From the NCBI GenBank assembly GCA_023627715.1, contig JAMAHW010000077.1, positions 62,001-126,000 on the forward strand: 64,000 bases of DNA, read 5' to 3'. The notes under the pieces are model-generated. The model saw only the letters and a program-made list of their open reading frames with translations. It ran no database searches and was not told the DNA's origin. This stretch comes from Periconia sp. R9002 (lineage: Eukaryota; Ascomycota; Dothideomycetes; Pleosporales; Periconiaceae). Shown here one piece after another: positions 22,454-34,619 of this stretch. The first letter of the stretch is position 1. Each line of letters opens with the position of its first letter. The translations under genes were made by a program, and so were the position numbers.

Positions 22454-23637
22454 TATGTCGTGTTATGCGTGGGAGGGAGGTATCGGAGGGGGGTGCGTGG
22501 CGTGAGGCGGCTTTTATGGATTTTCACACAGCGGGTTTTGATATCGAAGTCCTTGGTGTTGAAGTGGGCTGTCGGTTCGGCGCTAGCCGAATGCGGCGCT
22601 AGCATCCTGTCCCGCATCATATGCTTGCGTGGGGCGTACGTCTCATCCACCACCATACAACATCGTTTAACGCTCATCATCCTTTCGGCCTCCATATTCC
22701 ATTCGGACATTGTACACAGCCATCTTGTTTGGAGAGTCAGATTGTACGGTCTGTGACTCATTGAATTGACTCACAAATCCTAAAGAAACTCGTAGAGCGA
22801 TACACATGTAGACTGTGGAGAATGAGTCACAACGAAGGATTTGACACTCTCAAACCAAGACCTCTCCGTTCTTTGTCCAAATTCGTGGCTATGCGGATAA
22901 AATTCATCAAGGTGTACCTGAATTCGATACCTCATTGATTACATTACGTATGCCACACTCGAGCGGAGCACAAGATGAATAATACCAAGCAAGAGTTAGC
23001 ATTAGAAAACACTACAAGGGAAATGATGGTATAGACAAAAAATGCTACGTTTTCATTTCGTAGTACACAATTAAGTCCTCACTATTCATGGTATCAACAC
23101 AGATAACAAACCTCGAGAAGCGCCTCAGCTGAAAAAAGATCACTTGAGGTACTGGCTTTGATCCGATGCCTCTCCATATCATTTAAATCGTCTTTAGCAA
23201 GAGTCCGTATTGGCAGCGATATCATGATTCGGATATCTCTCTTTCATTTCCTATTTCGCATTTGACGATGCTGATTCTGTCATCTTACTTAATTTCAAGT
23301 TACCTTTACTATTGATATTGTACATAGTTCGACATGGCTTTTCGTCTCGCGCCACTTTGTATTCGCCTCTCTCTCTATCCCCAAAGTTGCCTTTGCGGCC
23401 CTTGGGCATACGCTCAAAGTTTCGAATCAATGATAATTCAATCACAGTAGCACCCCGACTTACTTCAGGTGATACCAGAAACCAGTCTTGGCAATACGCC
23501 CATTAACATATCAGAACCTCACACCGCAACTCCACCCAATCACTTCACAGGGCTCTGTTTAAATCACACTTTAAGCTCGCATACTTTTTCACACACGATC
23601 AAACCGCGTCAACAGTCTGCAGTCGCCTAGACCACCC
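22454..23637. other. Divergent intergenic region
   Basis: 1.2 kb between the divergent eIF3i and SH3/J-like genes, so both promoters lie here. No gene or recognised site. Confidence 0.45.
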
Positions 23638-24317
23638 ATGGATAAAGGATCACAGCCAGCCGGTCAAGCCCTGGGCCGCCTCCCAAAACAGGACAGCGAC
23701 GATCAGATTTACCAGTTGGCCCGCTCCAAGCGTAAAGGAAGGCCTCACCCCACAGACACTTGGGAATTGGAGCTGAAGAAAGGTGAACCACTCAAAGTGC
23801 TGCAAAACATGGGAAACCACTGGTACTTGGTACAAAACACAAGTGGTAGGCATCCGCATCCCTTCTCAATCACTCTTGCTTGAGCTTTGCTAATATAAAT
23901 CCCTCGATTGTAGGTGTCCAGGGCTACGCACATGATACCACATTTGACTTCGACATTCCGCGAGAGGCGTACGGTCAATGGGTTCAAGATGTGAAGGACC
24001 TCATGGAAGCTGGCGCCATTCGCTCGTTTCCGAGCCTGGCCAGGTACATGAACGACATGACTATGTGCTGCAAGGATGGATGCCAGAAGACCAAAAAGAT
24101 GGGATTGGTCGATGTCTGTGCCCACGACTTGAAAGAGTTACTGGTTGCATCTGGCGAGTACTCGCTCGAGAAGCTCAAAGCACAGCGCAACATGTGGCAC
24201 CCGGATCGATTTGCCCGGACTTGTCACCCAGACCACCGCGAAGCTCTCTCCTCCAAGGCCGAAGCATTGTTTGTCATGTTCGGCATCTTGATGGACGAGC
24301 TCACAAGATCAAAATGA
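23638..24317 (+). CDS. Small protein with SH3-like and J-like segments
   Basis: Exons 23638-23845 and 23914-24317 (68-nt intron, GTAGGC..TTGTAG) give 203 aa. Residues about 20-85 look like an SH3 fold: basic start, WELELKKGEPLKVLQ, HWYLVQNTSG, GYAHDTTF. The glycine at the splice joins in phase, and the second exon completes this fold. Residues about 140-195 contain LEKLKAQRNMWHPDRF, a spacing like the J-domain helix II/HPD turn with W before HPD, then an Ala-rich helix. A four-Cys cluster (CCKDGCQKTKKMGLVDVC) sits between them. No signal peptide. Not assigned to a named family; a cytosolic adaptor or co-chaperone role is only a guess. Confidence 0.7.
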
Positions 24318-25014
24318 GAATCTATCGTCGCATAGCAATACAATTGCTGCGGTATCGACACCGGACAGGATTCACAGGAACGTTCTGGCTATGGAAGAGC
24401 ACCATGCGAGCTCACAACATAAATGGAGGATGATGGATTGACACTGTATCAAGTGTGGGGAATCTTGAGGCCAAAGTGGAATCTTGATGAGGTCGGTCAC
24501 TGCCAGTCGGCGTGACTACTTCAAATCTCAGACTACATTCATGTACTATAATACCCTTGCATAACCTAACTGGAATATGGAAATGGACTGTTTTTGCACG
24601 TGCATGGCCATTGTTGACGTTGAAGTCGTGATAATTTCTGGGGTAAGTGCAATTACCACTAGCTGCTCTGGTGTTGCGGGATCGGACGCGTCGGCGAAAA
24701 TCTTGCAGCCGGACTCTCGTTTCGCAGTCAACAAACGTATCAAGCCGTCGAAACCACCATCCGGTCCAAGCACGCACGGATGATTCTTCTCTGAGATCAT
24801 GGACGTGCTTTGAACGGGCTGGACGCACTCAATCGCACCCTCTTCATTCTCCATTCCCCCTCTTTACGTTTTTTTTCCTGACTGGTTTATCGAGAGCTTG
24901 TACTGCAAAGAGCAGACGAAGGCGAAGGAGAAGCAAGTAACTAGTCGGTCTTCAAAAGGAAGGAGAACCCGAAGAGAGGAAGATAAGAGAGGACGAAAAT
25001 AAAAAAAAAAAGAG
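24318..25014. other. Intergenic region / C1-THF synthase promoter
   Basis: 0.7 kb between two plus-strand genes. Purine-rich just before the C1-THF synthase ATG (A-run at 25001-25012). No gene seen. Confidence 0.45.
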
Positions 25015-28000
25015 ATGAGGCTTTCTCCGATATCGATCTGCACCTCGACGCGCCGCCGTTTTCCGCTTTGTGCTGTTGCTACCCCGCCTACCAGATTATT
25101 GTCACTGTCTCTGTCACCACATCACCCCTCACCCCATCCTCTGTACCCGCATCGCTGTTTGCGCTCGCACCTGCAATTGCGCTCGCTCCATCTTCGATCC
25201 GACCCAGCTTCGGTCCGCAGACAGCAGCGCAGGCTCTTTTCCCACACCACCCCCGCCATGACGGCCTCCAAGATCGATGGCACAGCCATTGCTCGCAGCA
25301 TTCGCGAACGCCTCGGGGCCCAGATCAAGCAGCGACAGGAGACCAACCCCAGGTACAGGCCGTCTCTGAAGATTATCCAAGTGGGTGACCGGTCCGACTC
25401 AACCACGTACGTGCGCATGAAGCTCAAGGCTGCTGAAGAAGCCAACATCGACTGCGAGCTAGTCAAGTTTGACCAGGACGTCTCCGAAGCCGAGCTGCTC
25501 CAAACCATCTGGAACTACAACAACTCCACCGACATCCACGGTATCCTGGTTCAGCTGCCGCTTCCCAAGCACATCTCCGAGCACGCCATCACCTCCGCCG
25601 TCGCCGACACCAAGGACGTCGATGGCTTCGGCATCACGAGCATAGGAGAGTTGGCCAAGCGTGGCGGCCAGCCTTTGTTCACTCCGTGCACCCCCAAGGG
25701 CGTCATGGTCCTGTTGCGCGAGTCCGGCGTTGATATCAAGGGCAAGAATGCCGTTGTATTGGGGAGGAGCGATATTGTGGGAAGCCCTGTCAGTTACCTT
25801 CTGAAGAACGCAGATGCCACCGTTACCGTATGCCACTCCAGGACAGCCAACATCCCGGACGTGGTGAAGCAAGCCGACATTGTCGTTGCCGCTATCGGCC
25901 AACCACACTTTGTCAAGGGCGATTGGTTAAAGCCTGGGGCCGTTGTCATCGACGTTGGCACCAACTACATCCCCGACTCCACCAAAAAGTCGGGCCAAAG
26001 GCTCGTGGGTGATGTGGACTTCGAGTCGGCCGTCGAGGTCGCCTCGCAAATCACCCCCGTCCCGGGTGGTGTCGGCCCCATGACGGTCGCCATGCTGCTG
26101 CAAAACGTCGTAGACTCAGCAGACGCAGCTTTCGACAGACAGAAGCAACGTCACATTAGCCCTCTCAGCATAAAACCCCAAGTACCTGTTCCTTCCGATA
26201 TCGCCATCTCTCGGAAGCAGTATCCAAAACAGATCACACATGTAGCTCAAGAAGTTGGCATCCTGTCGCACGAGTTGGAGCCATACGGTTCCACAAAGGC
26301 AAAGGTTGACTTAGCTCTATTGAAGCGTCTCGAGCACCGCAAGAACGGCAAATACATCCTCGTCGCTGGCATCACTCCCACCCCACTGGGAGAGGGTAAA
26401 TCGACAACCACCATCGGTGTCGCGCAGGCTTTGGGTGCGCATCTCAACAAGATCAGCTTCGCCAATGTTCGACAACCTAGCATGGGCCCAACCTTTGGTA
26501 TCAAGGGAGGTGCAGCGGGAGGTGGTTACAGCCAGGTCATACCCATGGATGAGTTTAACCTACATCTCACCGGCGACATCCACGCTATCACGGCAGCGAA
26601 CAATCTCTTGGCAGCAGCTATCGAGACGCGCATGTTCCATGAAAATACACAGAAAGACGGGCCGCTCTACAAGCGACTGGTTCCTACAAAGAAAGGCAAA
26701 CGACAGTTTGCACCCATCATGTTCCGTCGCCTGAAGAAATTAGGCATCGACAAAACCAACCCAGATGAACTCACCGAGGAGGAGATTCGTCGATTTGCTA
26801 GGTTGGACATTGATCCTGAGACCATCACATGGCGCCGGGTTCTCGATGTCAATGACAGACATTTGCGCTCCATCACCGTTGGACAAGCACCTACCGAAAA
26901 GGGGCACACCCGTGAGACAGGCTTTGACATTTCTGTTGCCAGCGAATGCATGGCCATTCTTGCGCTCAGTAACGATTTGAACGACATGCGCGAGCGTCTT
27001 GGCCGCATGGTTGTTGCCAGTTCGCGTAGTGGCGACCCTGTGACCTGTGATGATATCGGAGCTGGAGGCGCTTTGACAGCCTTGCTTAAGGACGCTATCA
27101 AACCCAACCTGATGCAGACACTGGAGGGTACACCGGTGTTTGTGCATGCTGGTCCCTTTGCCAATATTAGCATTGGCGCCTCCTCAGTCCTTGCCGATAA
27201 GCTGGCTCTTAAGCTTGCCGGTACTGAGGCTGACGAAGACGTAGATGAAAAGGCTGGATATGTCGTCACGGAAGCTGGTTTCGACTTTACAATGGGAGGT
27301 GAGCGCTTCTTCAACATCAAGTGCAGAGCTTCAGGTCTAGTGCCTGATACCGTGGTCATTGTTGCCACAGTGCGAGCACTCAAAGTGCACGGTGGGGGCC
27401 CAGACATTGCCCCCGGCGCACAGCTGCAGGAGGTTTACCGCACCGAGAACGTCGAGCTTCTTCGCGCGGGTTGTGTCAATCTCAAGAAGCAGATCGCTAA
27501 CGCAAAGTCGTATGGCGTTCCCGTTGTTGTGGCCATCAACCGCTTCGAAACCGACACCCAAGCTGAGATCGATGTGATCAAGGAAGAAGCGCTTGCCGCT
27601 GGTGCAGAAGACGCTATTCCTGCCAATCACTGGGCTGAGGGCGGAAAAGGCGCCGTCGACCTTGCCAAAGGCATTATCGCTGCCAGCACGAAGCCTAAGC
27701 CAGATTTCAAGCTTCTGTACAGTCTCGAAGGCAACGTACAGGAGCGCATGGAAAGTATTGCCAAGGAAATGTACGGCGCTGATAAGGTTGAGTTTTCTGA
27801 GCTCGCCCAGAAAAAGGTCGATACCTACGTACAACAGGGGCTCGGAAACCTTCCCATCTGCATAGCCAAGACGCAGTACTCCTTGTCTCACGACCCTGCG
27901 CTCAAAGGTGCTCCAAGCGGTTTCACCGTCCCAATCCGCGATGTTAGGATGGCAGCGGGTGCTGGTTATCTGTATGCGCTTGCGGCTGATATACAGACGA

Positions 28001-28080
28001 TCCCAGGATTGCCCACCGCGCCGGGGTACCTCAACGTCGATGTTGACACGGAAACCGGTGAGATTGATGGACTTTTCTAG
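25015..28080 (+). CDS. Trifunctional C1-tetrahydrofolate synthase
   Basis: An intronless frame of 1021 aa (yeast ADE3/MIS1 type). Residues about 85-380 form the methylene-THF dehydrogenase/cyclohydrolase domain (YVRMKLKAAEE, VQLPLPKH, KDVDGFG, GRSDIVGSPVS, PVPGGVGPMTVAML). Residues about 395-1021 form formate-THF ligase with its ATP loop TPTPLGEGKSTTTIG. The enzyme interconverts one-carbon folates for purine, thymidylate and formyl-Met synthesis and makes or uses NADPH. The first 81 residues are Arg/Ser/His/Pro-rich with few acids, like a mitochondrial presequence. The next Met (position 25258, MTASKIDGTAIA) matches the start of cytosolic forms, so one gene may give both isoforms by alternative starts. 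Both starts are open; which dominates cannot be seen. Confidence 0.96.
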   Translation: MRLSPISICTSTRRRFPLCAVATPPTRLLSLSLSPHHPSPHPLYPHRCLRSHLQLRSLHLRSDPASVRRQQRRLFSHTTPAMTASKIDGTAIARSIRERLGAQIKQRQETNPRYRPSLKIIQVGDRSDSTTYVRMKLKAAEEANIDCELVKFDQDVSEAELLQTIWNYNNSTDIHGILVQLPLPKHISEHAITSAVADTKDVDGFGITSIGELAKRGGQPLFTPCTPKGVMVLLRESGVDIKGKNAVVLGRSDIVGSPVSYLLKNADATVTVCHSRTANIPDVVKQADIVVAAIGQPHFVKGDWLKPGAVVIDVGTNYIPDSTKKSGQRLVGDVDFESAVEVASQITPVPGGVGPMTVAMLLQNVVDSADAAFDRQKQRHISPLSIKPQVPVPSDIAISRKQYPKQITHVAQEVGILSHELEPYGSTKAKVDLALLKRLEHRKNGKYILVAGITPTPLGEGKSTTTIGVAQALGAHLNKISFANVRQPSMGPTFGIKGGAAGGGYSQVIPMDEFNLHLTGDIHAITAANNLLAAAIETRMFHENTQKDGPLYKRLVPTKKGKRQFAPIMFRRLKKLGIDKTNPDELTEEEIRRFARLDIDPETITWRRVLDVNDRHLRSITVGQAPTEKGHTRETGFDISVASECMAILALSNDLNDMRERLGRMVVASSRSGDPVTCDDIGAGGALTALLKDAIKPNLMQTLEGTPVFVHAGPFANISIGASSVLADKLALKLAGTEADEDVDEKAGYVVTEAGFDFTMGGERFFNIKCRASGLVPDTVVIVATVRALKVHGGGPDIAPGAQLQEVYRTENVELLRAGCVNLKKQIANAKSYGVPVVVAINRFETDTQAEIDVIKEEALAAGAEDAIPANHWAEGGKGAVDLAKGIIAASTKPKPDFKLLYSLEGNVQERMESIAKEMYGADKVEFSELAQKKVDTYVQQGLGNLPICIAKTQYSLSHDPALKGAPSGFTVPIRDVRMAAGAGYLYALAADIQTIPGLPTAPGYLNVDVDTETGEIDGLF

Positions 28081-29405
28081 AAGTGACACAGCAATAGGTA
28101 TATGGCGTTTCAGGGAAAACAGGTGGGGGGATAAGCGACCTCATAGCAGGGTTGTATTCAACATTCGAGCGTAGCGTCACGGCATAGGTTTGCATGATCG
28201 GTTTGCATTGTACTAGACTTTTTGGCATCTTTGCATTTTGTTGATTTTGCATCAGGGCCGTCGTTCAACAGGACTCGATGATTTAATGTTACCTTCTTTG
28301 TTTGTCGATCACTTTCTTGTTGTTTCAAATGAATCGAAAATATTTACATAGCCACTGCTCTGGCCCCCACCCGCTCCCGTTCCCCAAGTTTTCAGGGTTT
28401 GTTGCAGGGCTGGAATCGTTCACGTGCCCTACGTGCGAGAGCCAATCTCTCTTCCAAGGTTACTCTCTCGTATTTATCCCAGATTTAGGGGATGCAGTAT
28501 CTTTCTCTAGAACGTTGCAGATGAATGTTTTAGAGCTCTCTGGACTATCATTGTCCTTTTACTCGCTCACATGACGCTCTGAGGACCTTGTAGGTACATA
28601 TGTAAATAAGGCATCATCTGGGTTAGTCTTGTTTGCTTGGGAATGGACTAACGCAATTACATATTTTCACAACCAGTTAACGAGCACGGGAAATCCTTTC
28701 ATCTCGTCTCGATTCAACTAATGGAGAATTCCATCCATCGTATTTTTCTCTCGCGCGACAACAGTGATTGTTTCTAACTATAAAACGCCCCACCGGACAT
28801 TTGCAGGCCTGGTGCTTACACAAGGCCGACCACAACCTTAGCCAATGCACTGCTATCCCCAGCATCCCCACGCCGGATTTCAATGTAAGCATGCCAAGCT
28901 TTGGCCTTTCCGCTTCCTTTTGGTAGGTGCGACGTGCCTAGAAAGATACTCGCCTTCTACATAGCCATCGAATTCAGGAAACCTCTACTTCGTGCGAGCG
29001 GGCATTACAATTTTACGCCCGTCGGGTGCCAAGACGTGGTCTCCGGAAAATGACTTACTTGGAAACTATGCTGCGGTCGGAACAACAGAGGTACATTGAC
29101 GAGTTTTAATTAGACAGGGGAAAGTGAATTCATGTATAAAGACCTTCTGTAGAAGTGCCCTATATTTGACCTTAGGTTTTTTGTTTCTAGCATCAGTTTA
29201 CATTCTTTTTTTTTCTGATTTTACGCATTGACGGGAGAAGTCACTCTTTTCTTTCCTTTCCGTCACTTCAGTCTTTACCAATTAGTATTTTCGATTCTTT
29301 ACTACTTCTTCTACTTGGTTTATCATCGCTGTTTCGTTCTTTCTCTGCATATACCCACCTCCTCGATTGAATCCAGTCCGCCACATTTCAAGAGTGCATA
29401 TCAGC
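28081..29405. other. Intergenic region
   Basis: 1.3 kb between two plus-strand genes. A T-rich stretch around 29175-29345 precedes the secreted lectin-like gene and may be its promoter or leader. No gene recognised. Confidence 0.45.
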
Positions 29406-30774
29406 ATGAAGTTCCTCAGCGTCCTCGCAGCTGCGGTATTCGCAACCACCGCATATGCGGACTCAGAGTACAAAGAATGCAGGGAAGGTCCCTTCGCACC
29501 TCTGCAAGCCGTGGGCGACAAGCACGACGCTAGCAAGTTCGACGTGGAGATCTGCGAACAGGCCTGGACCAAGGGCGGCGTAGTCAACAGTATGGAAGTC
29601 TGGGGCAGCAAGTCCCGCATCAGCGGCATTCTCCTAGGCTTCTCCAACGGAGACAAGAGCCACATGATTGGCGCCCGCCAAGGAGACAAATACCAGAAGC
29701 TCGAGTGGGACACCAAGACGACCGTCTCGCGTGTCAGCTTGTGGTCTGACTGGGATGCCCGCCAGCTCGGCGGTCTGTACGTCGAACTCTCCGACGGCCA
29801 GAAACTAGAGATCAAGCAGGATAAGATTAGTAGTGTGATCTTCAACCCGGATGTTGGCAGTGGTATTTTGCTTGGCGGATGGGGCAGAGCGGATGATCAC
29901 ATCACGGCATGGGGATGGATGTTCCTTGAGGATGAGGTGCAGAAAATCGCTGTCAGTGACTTCAAGTGGGATCAAACTCTCGACGAGTACCGCAAGAAGA
30001 AAAAGTACAACCCCATCGGCCCCTACTACCCTTTCCACAGCTACTAACCACATGAACAGCGGCAACGAACGCCAGGTCATCGACACAGCCAGCAACTACA
30101 ACATCGGCTCCGAAAACATGGACACCCACATCGAGAAGAAACTCGACAAGAAGAACTCGTACGCCTACTCCCAAAAGTCCACCACAACCTTCGGTCTCGG
30201 ATACAGCCTCGAAATCAGCGGCCAAGTCGCCGGCGTGGGCCCCAAAGCCACCTACTCCGTGCAATTCCAAATGAGCAAGGAGGACGCCAAGACATGGACT
30301 GAAGAGACCGACGCCGGTCTCAGCGTCAAGAACATCATCACCACCCGCCCCGGCTACACCGCCATGTGCTATGGCTACGCCGAGTTCAACGAATTCGACA
30401 TGGGCTACGAAGCCCAAGTCACGCTGACGCTCAAGAACGGCAAGACGTTCGGATACCGCGAGAGGGGTGTCAAGAAGCAAACCCTATACGCCGAGGCGCA
30501 GAGCCAGTGTGCGGATGAGGAGGGCGACCACAGGAAAGAGGACCCGCGCGACTTTGTGGAGCGCAGGGCTAAGGATAGAAAGGAGGCCGATGAGAAGAAG
30601 AAGAAGGAAGAGCAGGATAAGAAGAAGAAGGAGGAAGAGGAGAAGAAGAAGCAGGAGGAGGCCGCGCGCAACGGTACTTTGACCGCCCCGCCCTCCACCA
30701 ACGGCACCAACGCTACGGCACCGTCCAAGAACCCTAAGAGGAGCGGTGTTGTTTCGCTTCCTTTCACTGCTTAG
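29406..30774 (+). CDS. Secreted jacalin-like protein with possible pore-forming-type module
   Basis: Exons 29406-30004 and 30060-30774 give 437 aa; the 55-nt intron has a GTACAA donor, a perfect CTACTAAC branch site and a CAG end, and phase agrees. The N terminus is a signal peptide of about 18 aa. Residues about 25-190 are Gly/Trp-rich beta repeats like a jacalin-fold lectin. Residues about 200-345 are Ser/Thr-rich alternating strands that recall the aerolysin/natterin beta-pore class. That resemblance is by pattern only and toxicity is not shown. The tail (about 355-415) is a Lys/Glu-rich coiled coil followed by a Pro/Thr/Asn stretch with NGT sites. Both exons are open and intact. It may bind glycans outside the cell or at the wall. 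Confidence 0.7.
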
Positions 30775-31667
30775 AGCGGTGCGATGGGGTATGACTTTTT
30801 TTGAACGGTTTCCTGTCTTGTTCGTTTGGTGGGTTAGGCCGGCCTCTTTTCTTCTTTATTATATCGTCTTTTTAGTCTTCGTATATTTGTTGCTGTTGCG
30901 CACTTAGTCGTGGTAGCTACTTCTATAGATATTTTTTTTATATAGACATGCTTGTGCCACGGTCGAAATGACGCATGTGTGTTGTATCACAATTTAATTT
31001 CTTCGTAGATCGGGGTTGGAGCTTCTTAGAATGGTTCTTGCTTGTGCTAAAAGATCCTTGTGTATCAACATATGACATGAGCCCACTACGTTGGTACTCA
31101 CGTCTCCCCCATCACACCGATGAATCTCTGCGCTTTTTTTTGGCCTCTAACTGCCAATCGGATCAAACGCATTGTTCTGTTTTTCTAATTTTCGGCAGGC
31201 TAAAATGACCGCACTTAGCCGCAACAATCTACTCAACCAACCCAACAACGGCCCATCCATCCCTACGCCGCACGCCAACTCGCGGCAATAAGAAAGAATT
31301 CTCGGATGGAAACGGGTACAGTTTCACATGATGGTAAGATTGGTACCTGCAGGAATTTGCCCCATCTCGCATACTCATCTTGAGGGAAATGGTACGACAA
31401 GTTGTAACGGACATGTCTCAATGTAGGAACGGCTCACATGGTGTATGTATGGGTGGATCTACCGAGATAATGGTATAGCCAGTCGTTTGTAACTTGACTA
31501 CGCCTCAGCAAATTACTTGTTGTATCTCAAAAGTATGTCGAAATGAATGGCCGCGGCAGTCATATAGATCATATTAGTGGCATGATTCCTTGAGCGTCGC
31601 TTTTGTATATGTTGTACTGAGATTCATTTTCATCCATTCGTAGTACCATTATCGCCGCTTCGTCGTC
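30775..31667. other. Intergenic region
   Basis: 0.9 kb between two plus-strand genes; no coding signal or repeat recognised. Confidence 0.45.
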
Positions 31668-33020
31668 ATGGTTTCGAGTGTTGCCCCAGAGGCGGTCATC
31701 GTGAGTCTGCCAGTGGAGGAGATTCTGCCCTACTACCCTTTCTTCAACCCCCCTGCTAATGAAGCTCCACGAAGCCAATCGAGGCAGTGTTGATGACTCT
31801 TGCGATCCTTCTGGCTTCTACCCGTATCGTCACTCGACTTCTCCAAAGACAGCATCCGACAGTCAGCGACAGTTTCATCATTGCATCCGTATTCAATGCG
31901 ATTGGTCTTTTCGTCACCGATGTTTTGACATACAAGTATGGTGGTATGGAGGATTACGATCCAGACGCACCTGTACCACCTGTAGAACTCACCATCGCTC
32001 TTAAGAAAGTGAGTCAATCCCACCTACCCCCAATCATGAATTTTACCTCATCAATATTTTCGTAGGTACAATTCGCAGGAAACAACTTCTACGACACAGG
32101 AATTTATCTACCCAAACTAGCGATCATTGCGCTTTACTATCGACTAATCCCCCCTACATTACCGAAGCTACGAAAGGCACTCATCGGCGTGAGCGTCTTT
32201 ACGGCGTGCGCAATGGTCACCACATTCTTCATGGACATGTTCTGGTGTGGCCGTGACGTATCCGTGAATTGGTCCCCAGAAGAAGACGCGTGTAGCACAT
32301 TTGTATCCAAGGAGGTTTTCCGAATCGACTGGGCCATGAACATTGTGTCCGATATATGCAGTAAGTAACTTCTGCCACTTCGCTCCAAACATAGAGAAGA
32401 CACTAACACTGAGGGTTCGTGAAGTCTTTGCACTGCCTTTCCCACTACTGCATCGACTCCAACTCAACCGCGGCCAGCTATGGGGTCTCACCGTCACCTT
32501 CTCATTGGGCGTCATTACGATATCTGTGAGCATAGCACGCTTCGTAACCATCGAATTAATCCACGCCTGGACAAACGTTTGTACGTGTTCCAAACTGCAC
32601 TCATTAAACCATACTCACATCCACACAGTCGTCCTCTCCATGACCGAAATGGCCGTCGCGATCATGGTCGTTGCCCTCCCCTCAATGCGCTCCTTCCTCC
32701 GCAGCGGCAGCCTCTTCTCGAGCACCCGCAAAACATATGGCAACTCGTCGTCCTCACGACCCTCCGCATACGGCCAACACTCAACCCTCGGAGACAACAA
32801 GCCGTCACATCTCTTCTCGAATAGCAAGGTCAGGACTAGCGCGCGCGGTGGTGCGCCTGCACGCCGTCATCACCAGAACCACCTGGGCGAGTTTCCCGGG
32901 AGTGAGGTTGAGCTTAATCGATTGGAGAGGAATGATGTTATATATGAGACGGTTAGGGTCAGCGTGCAGTTTTCGAATTCGGATGAAGGGGATGCGGATC
33001 CGGAGAGGAAGAAGGAGTGA
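31668..33020 (+). CDS. Fungal-rhodopsin-domain membrane protein (first of tandem pair)
   Basis: Five exons, 31668-31700, 31775-32008, 32066-32360, 32425-32580 and 32629-33020, give 369 aa with all phases consistent. The first exon has only 33 nt (MVSSVAPEAVI). Several hydrophobic helices with the family signatures are visible: SDSFIIASVFNAIGLFVTD, LTYKYGGM, the loop FWCGRDVSVNWSPEEDACST, and LSMTEMAVAIMVVALPS. The about 110-residue C-terminal tail is Ser/Arg-rich and cytosolic. Proteins of this Pfam family (Fung_rhodopsin, related to PTH11-like receptors) sit in the plasma membrane and are suspected G-protein-linked sensors; ligands are unknown. A paralogue follows about 1.6 kb downstream on the same strand with the same layout. 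Confidence 0.85.
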
Positions 33021-34619
33021 TTGCTGTGTGTCATCTTTTGCTACATAGACGGGCGATGGGGAATGGAGTCGCAAGGCTATGGTGGCTGCTTCGAATGCGG
33101 TGCACAAATATTGTTCAGACAAAAACGGACCTGGAATGGTCAAATATGGACGTATGCCCGTAACATTCATAGCAACACATGCATCAGTCTGCCATTTTAC
33201 CCCCGGTACCTCAACAGCGACCTCCGCGATGGAATCAGACAAATATTCAGCAATAGAAAGACAAAAAACTCACACCTCCATTATCACGTGGCATGCCGAC
33301 TCCCCCATGCTCATGTTCAGCTCTCACACTAGCTACACCCTCTGCAGATAACAGTGGTTCGAGACACCAAATCATCACGCCACCTCAGGAGACGTATGAG
33401 TGCCGTTATCTCGCTCAAAACCAGCCAACGCTGTGCGTGCAATGCTGCGCCGCATCGGCGCCGCTGCATGCCAAGAAAGGAAAATGTTGGGAATCGAAAG
33501 CTCTAATTCATGGAAAAATCTCGTTCCCCTTCTCTGCTCAAGAGATCTTGTCGTTCATCTTAGTAATAAATCAGTATTAGAAAAGCGACGCGCGCAAGTT
33601 TCATTTTGAGAAATGGTTTCAATATGGAAAAGGAAAATCCATGTTTTCACCTAAAAATTTTCTAGTCATCTTTGTAAAAATGTCATCCGTTTCTGAGTCG
33701 TGTCCAAGAAGATTGGCATACAATATTTTCGAGTACCCATCCACTCATTTACATATGCACTCCACTCTTGCTTCGCGATGTGGCGTGCGCGTTAGAGATT
33801 CCACGGGTACAATCTCGGAGCAATGGGTTCTATATGGAAGAGACGTTGAAGTAGGTTTAGTCTACACCGGCACATCGGTTGGCTTCGCCTAAATGTGTAG
33901 CGTGAACGAGAAACCGGGCCTTCCCGAGTCTAATGGTAATGGCGCGCGCTTGGGGAAGCTGTTGAGTCCGGAAGCAGAAAAGACTTCTGACCGCAGAGAC
34001 CCTGATGCTTGAATGCATCAATACTGGCTGAGTTCTGCCAAAGCTGTTCTTTTGAGATGTGTTTTTCTCGACACACCATGCATTTCATGTCACAAACAAA
34101 TTCCAAATGGGCTCTCGGCTTTCCAGTCGTATTATGCTTTCATGTAATGGAATCCACACTTAACTGCACCCAACCCATCCCGTTGGTTCGCCCGCTCCCA
34201 AGAGGCAGGGTTACAGGATAATTGTCGTATCAGCCTATTAGTGACCATTCTTCCGCGCGCGTATGTATCTGCGACCTAGGCAATAAACTGCCGTACATGG
34301 GTAGGACAGCGAGTTCCTGGTCCTTCGCGAATCAGATCTTCCGTACCCTATCCTCATACAGTTCCACGTAGGCAGGTGGGATTAGTAGGGTTTTTCGAGG
34401 TTTCTTTTCGTCTGGGATGCTGGCATTCTACCCTGTCAGTAGTTTTGAGACTTTTATCTAACAAATTTTTGCCATTGATATTGCTTGTGGTTCAGGTTTG
34501 TCGTCAAACATACACTCTCCTCATACAGCTTACTCGCGACCTCTTTCGGCTCAATCAGGACGCAGGAAGTGACTCTCGCTGTACCCTCGCGTTTCCCCTT
34601 TCGAGTCATATCAGACAAA
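33021..34619. other. Spacer between tandem rhodopsin paralogues
   Basis: 1.6 kb with no convincing gene. Confidence 0.4.

Noticed and set aside
25122..27407. Several long minus-strand open frames inside the C1-THF synthase gene
   Set aside because: They are shadows produced by codon bias of the strongly conserved plus-strand gene.
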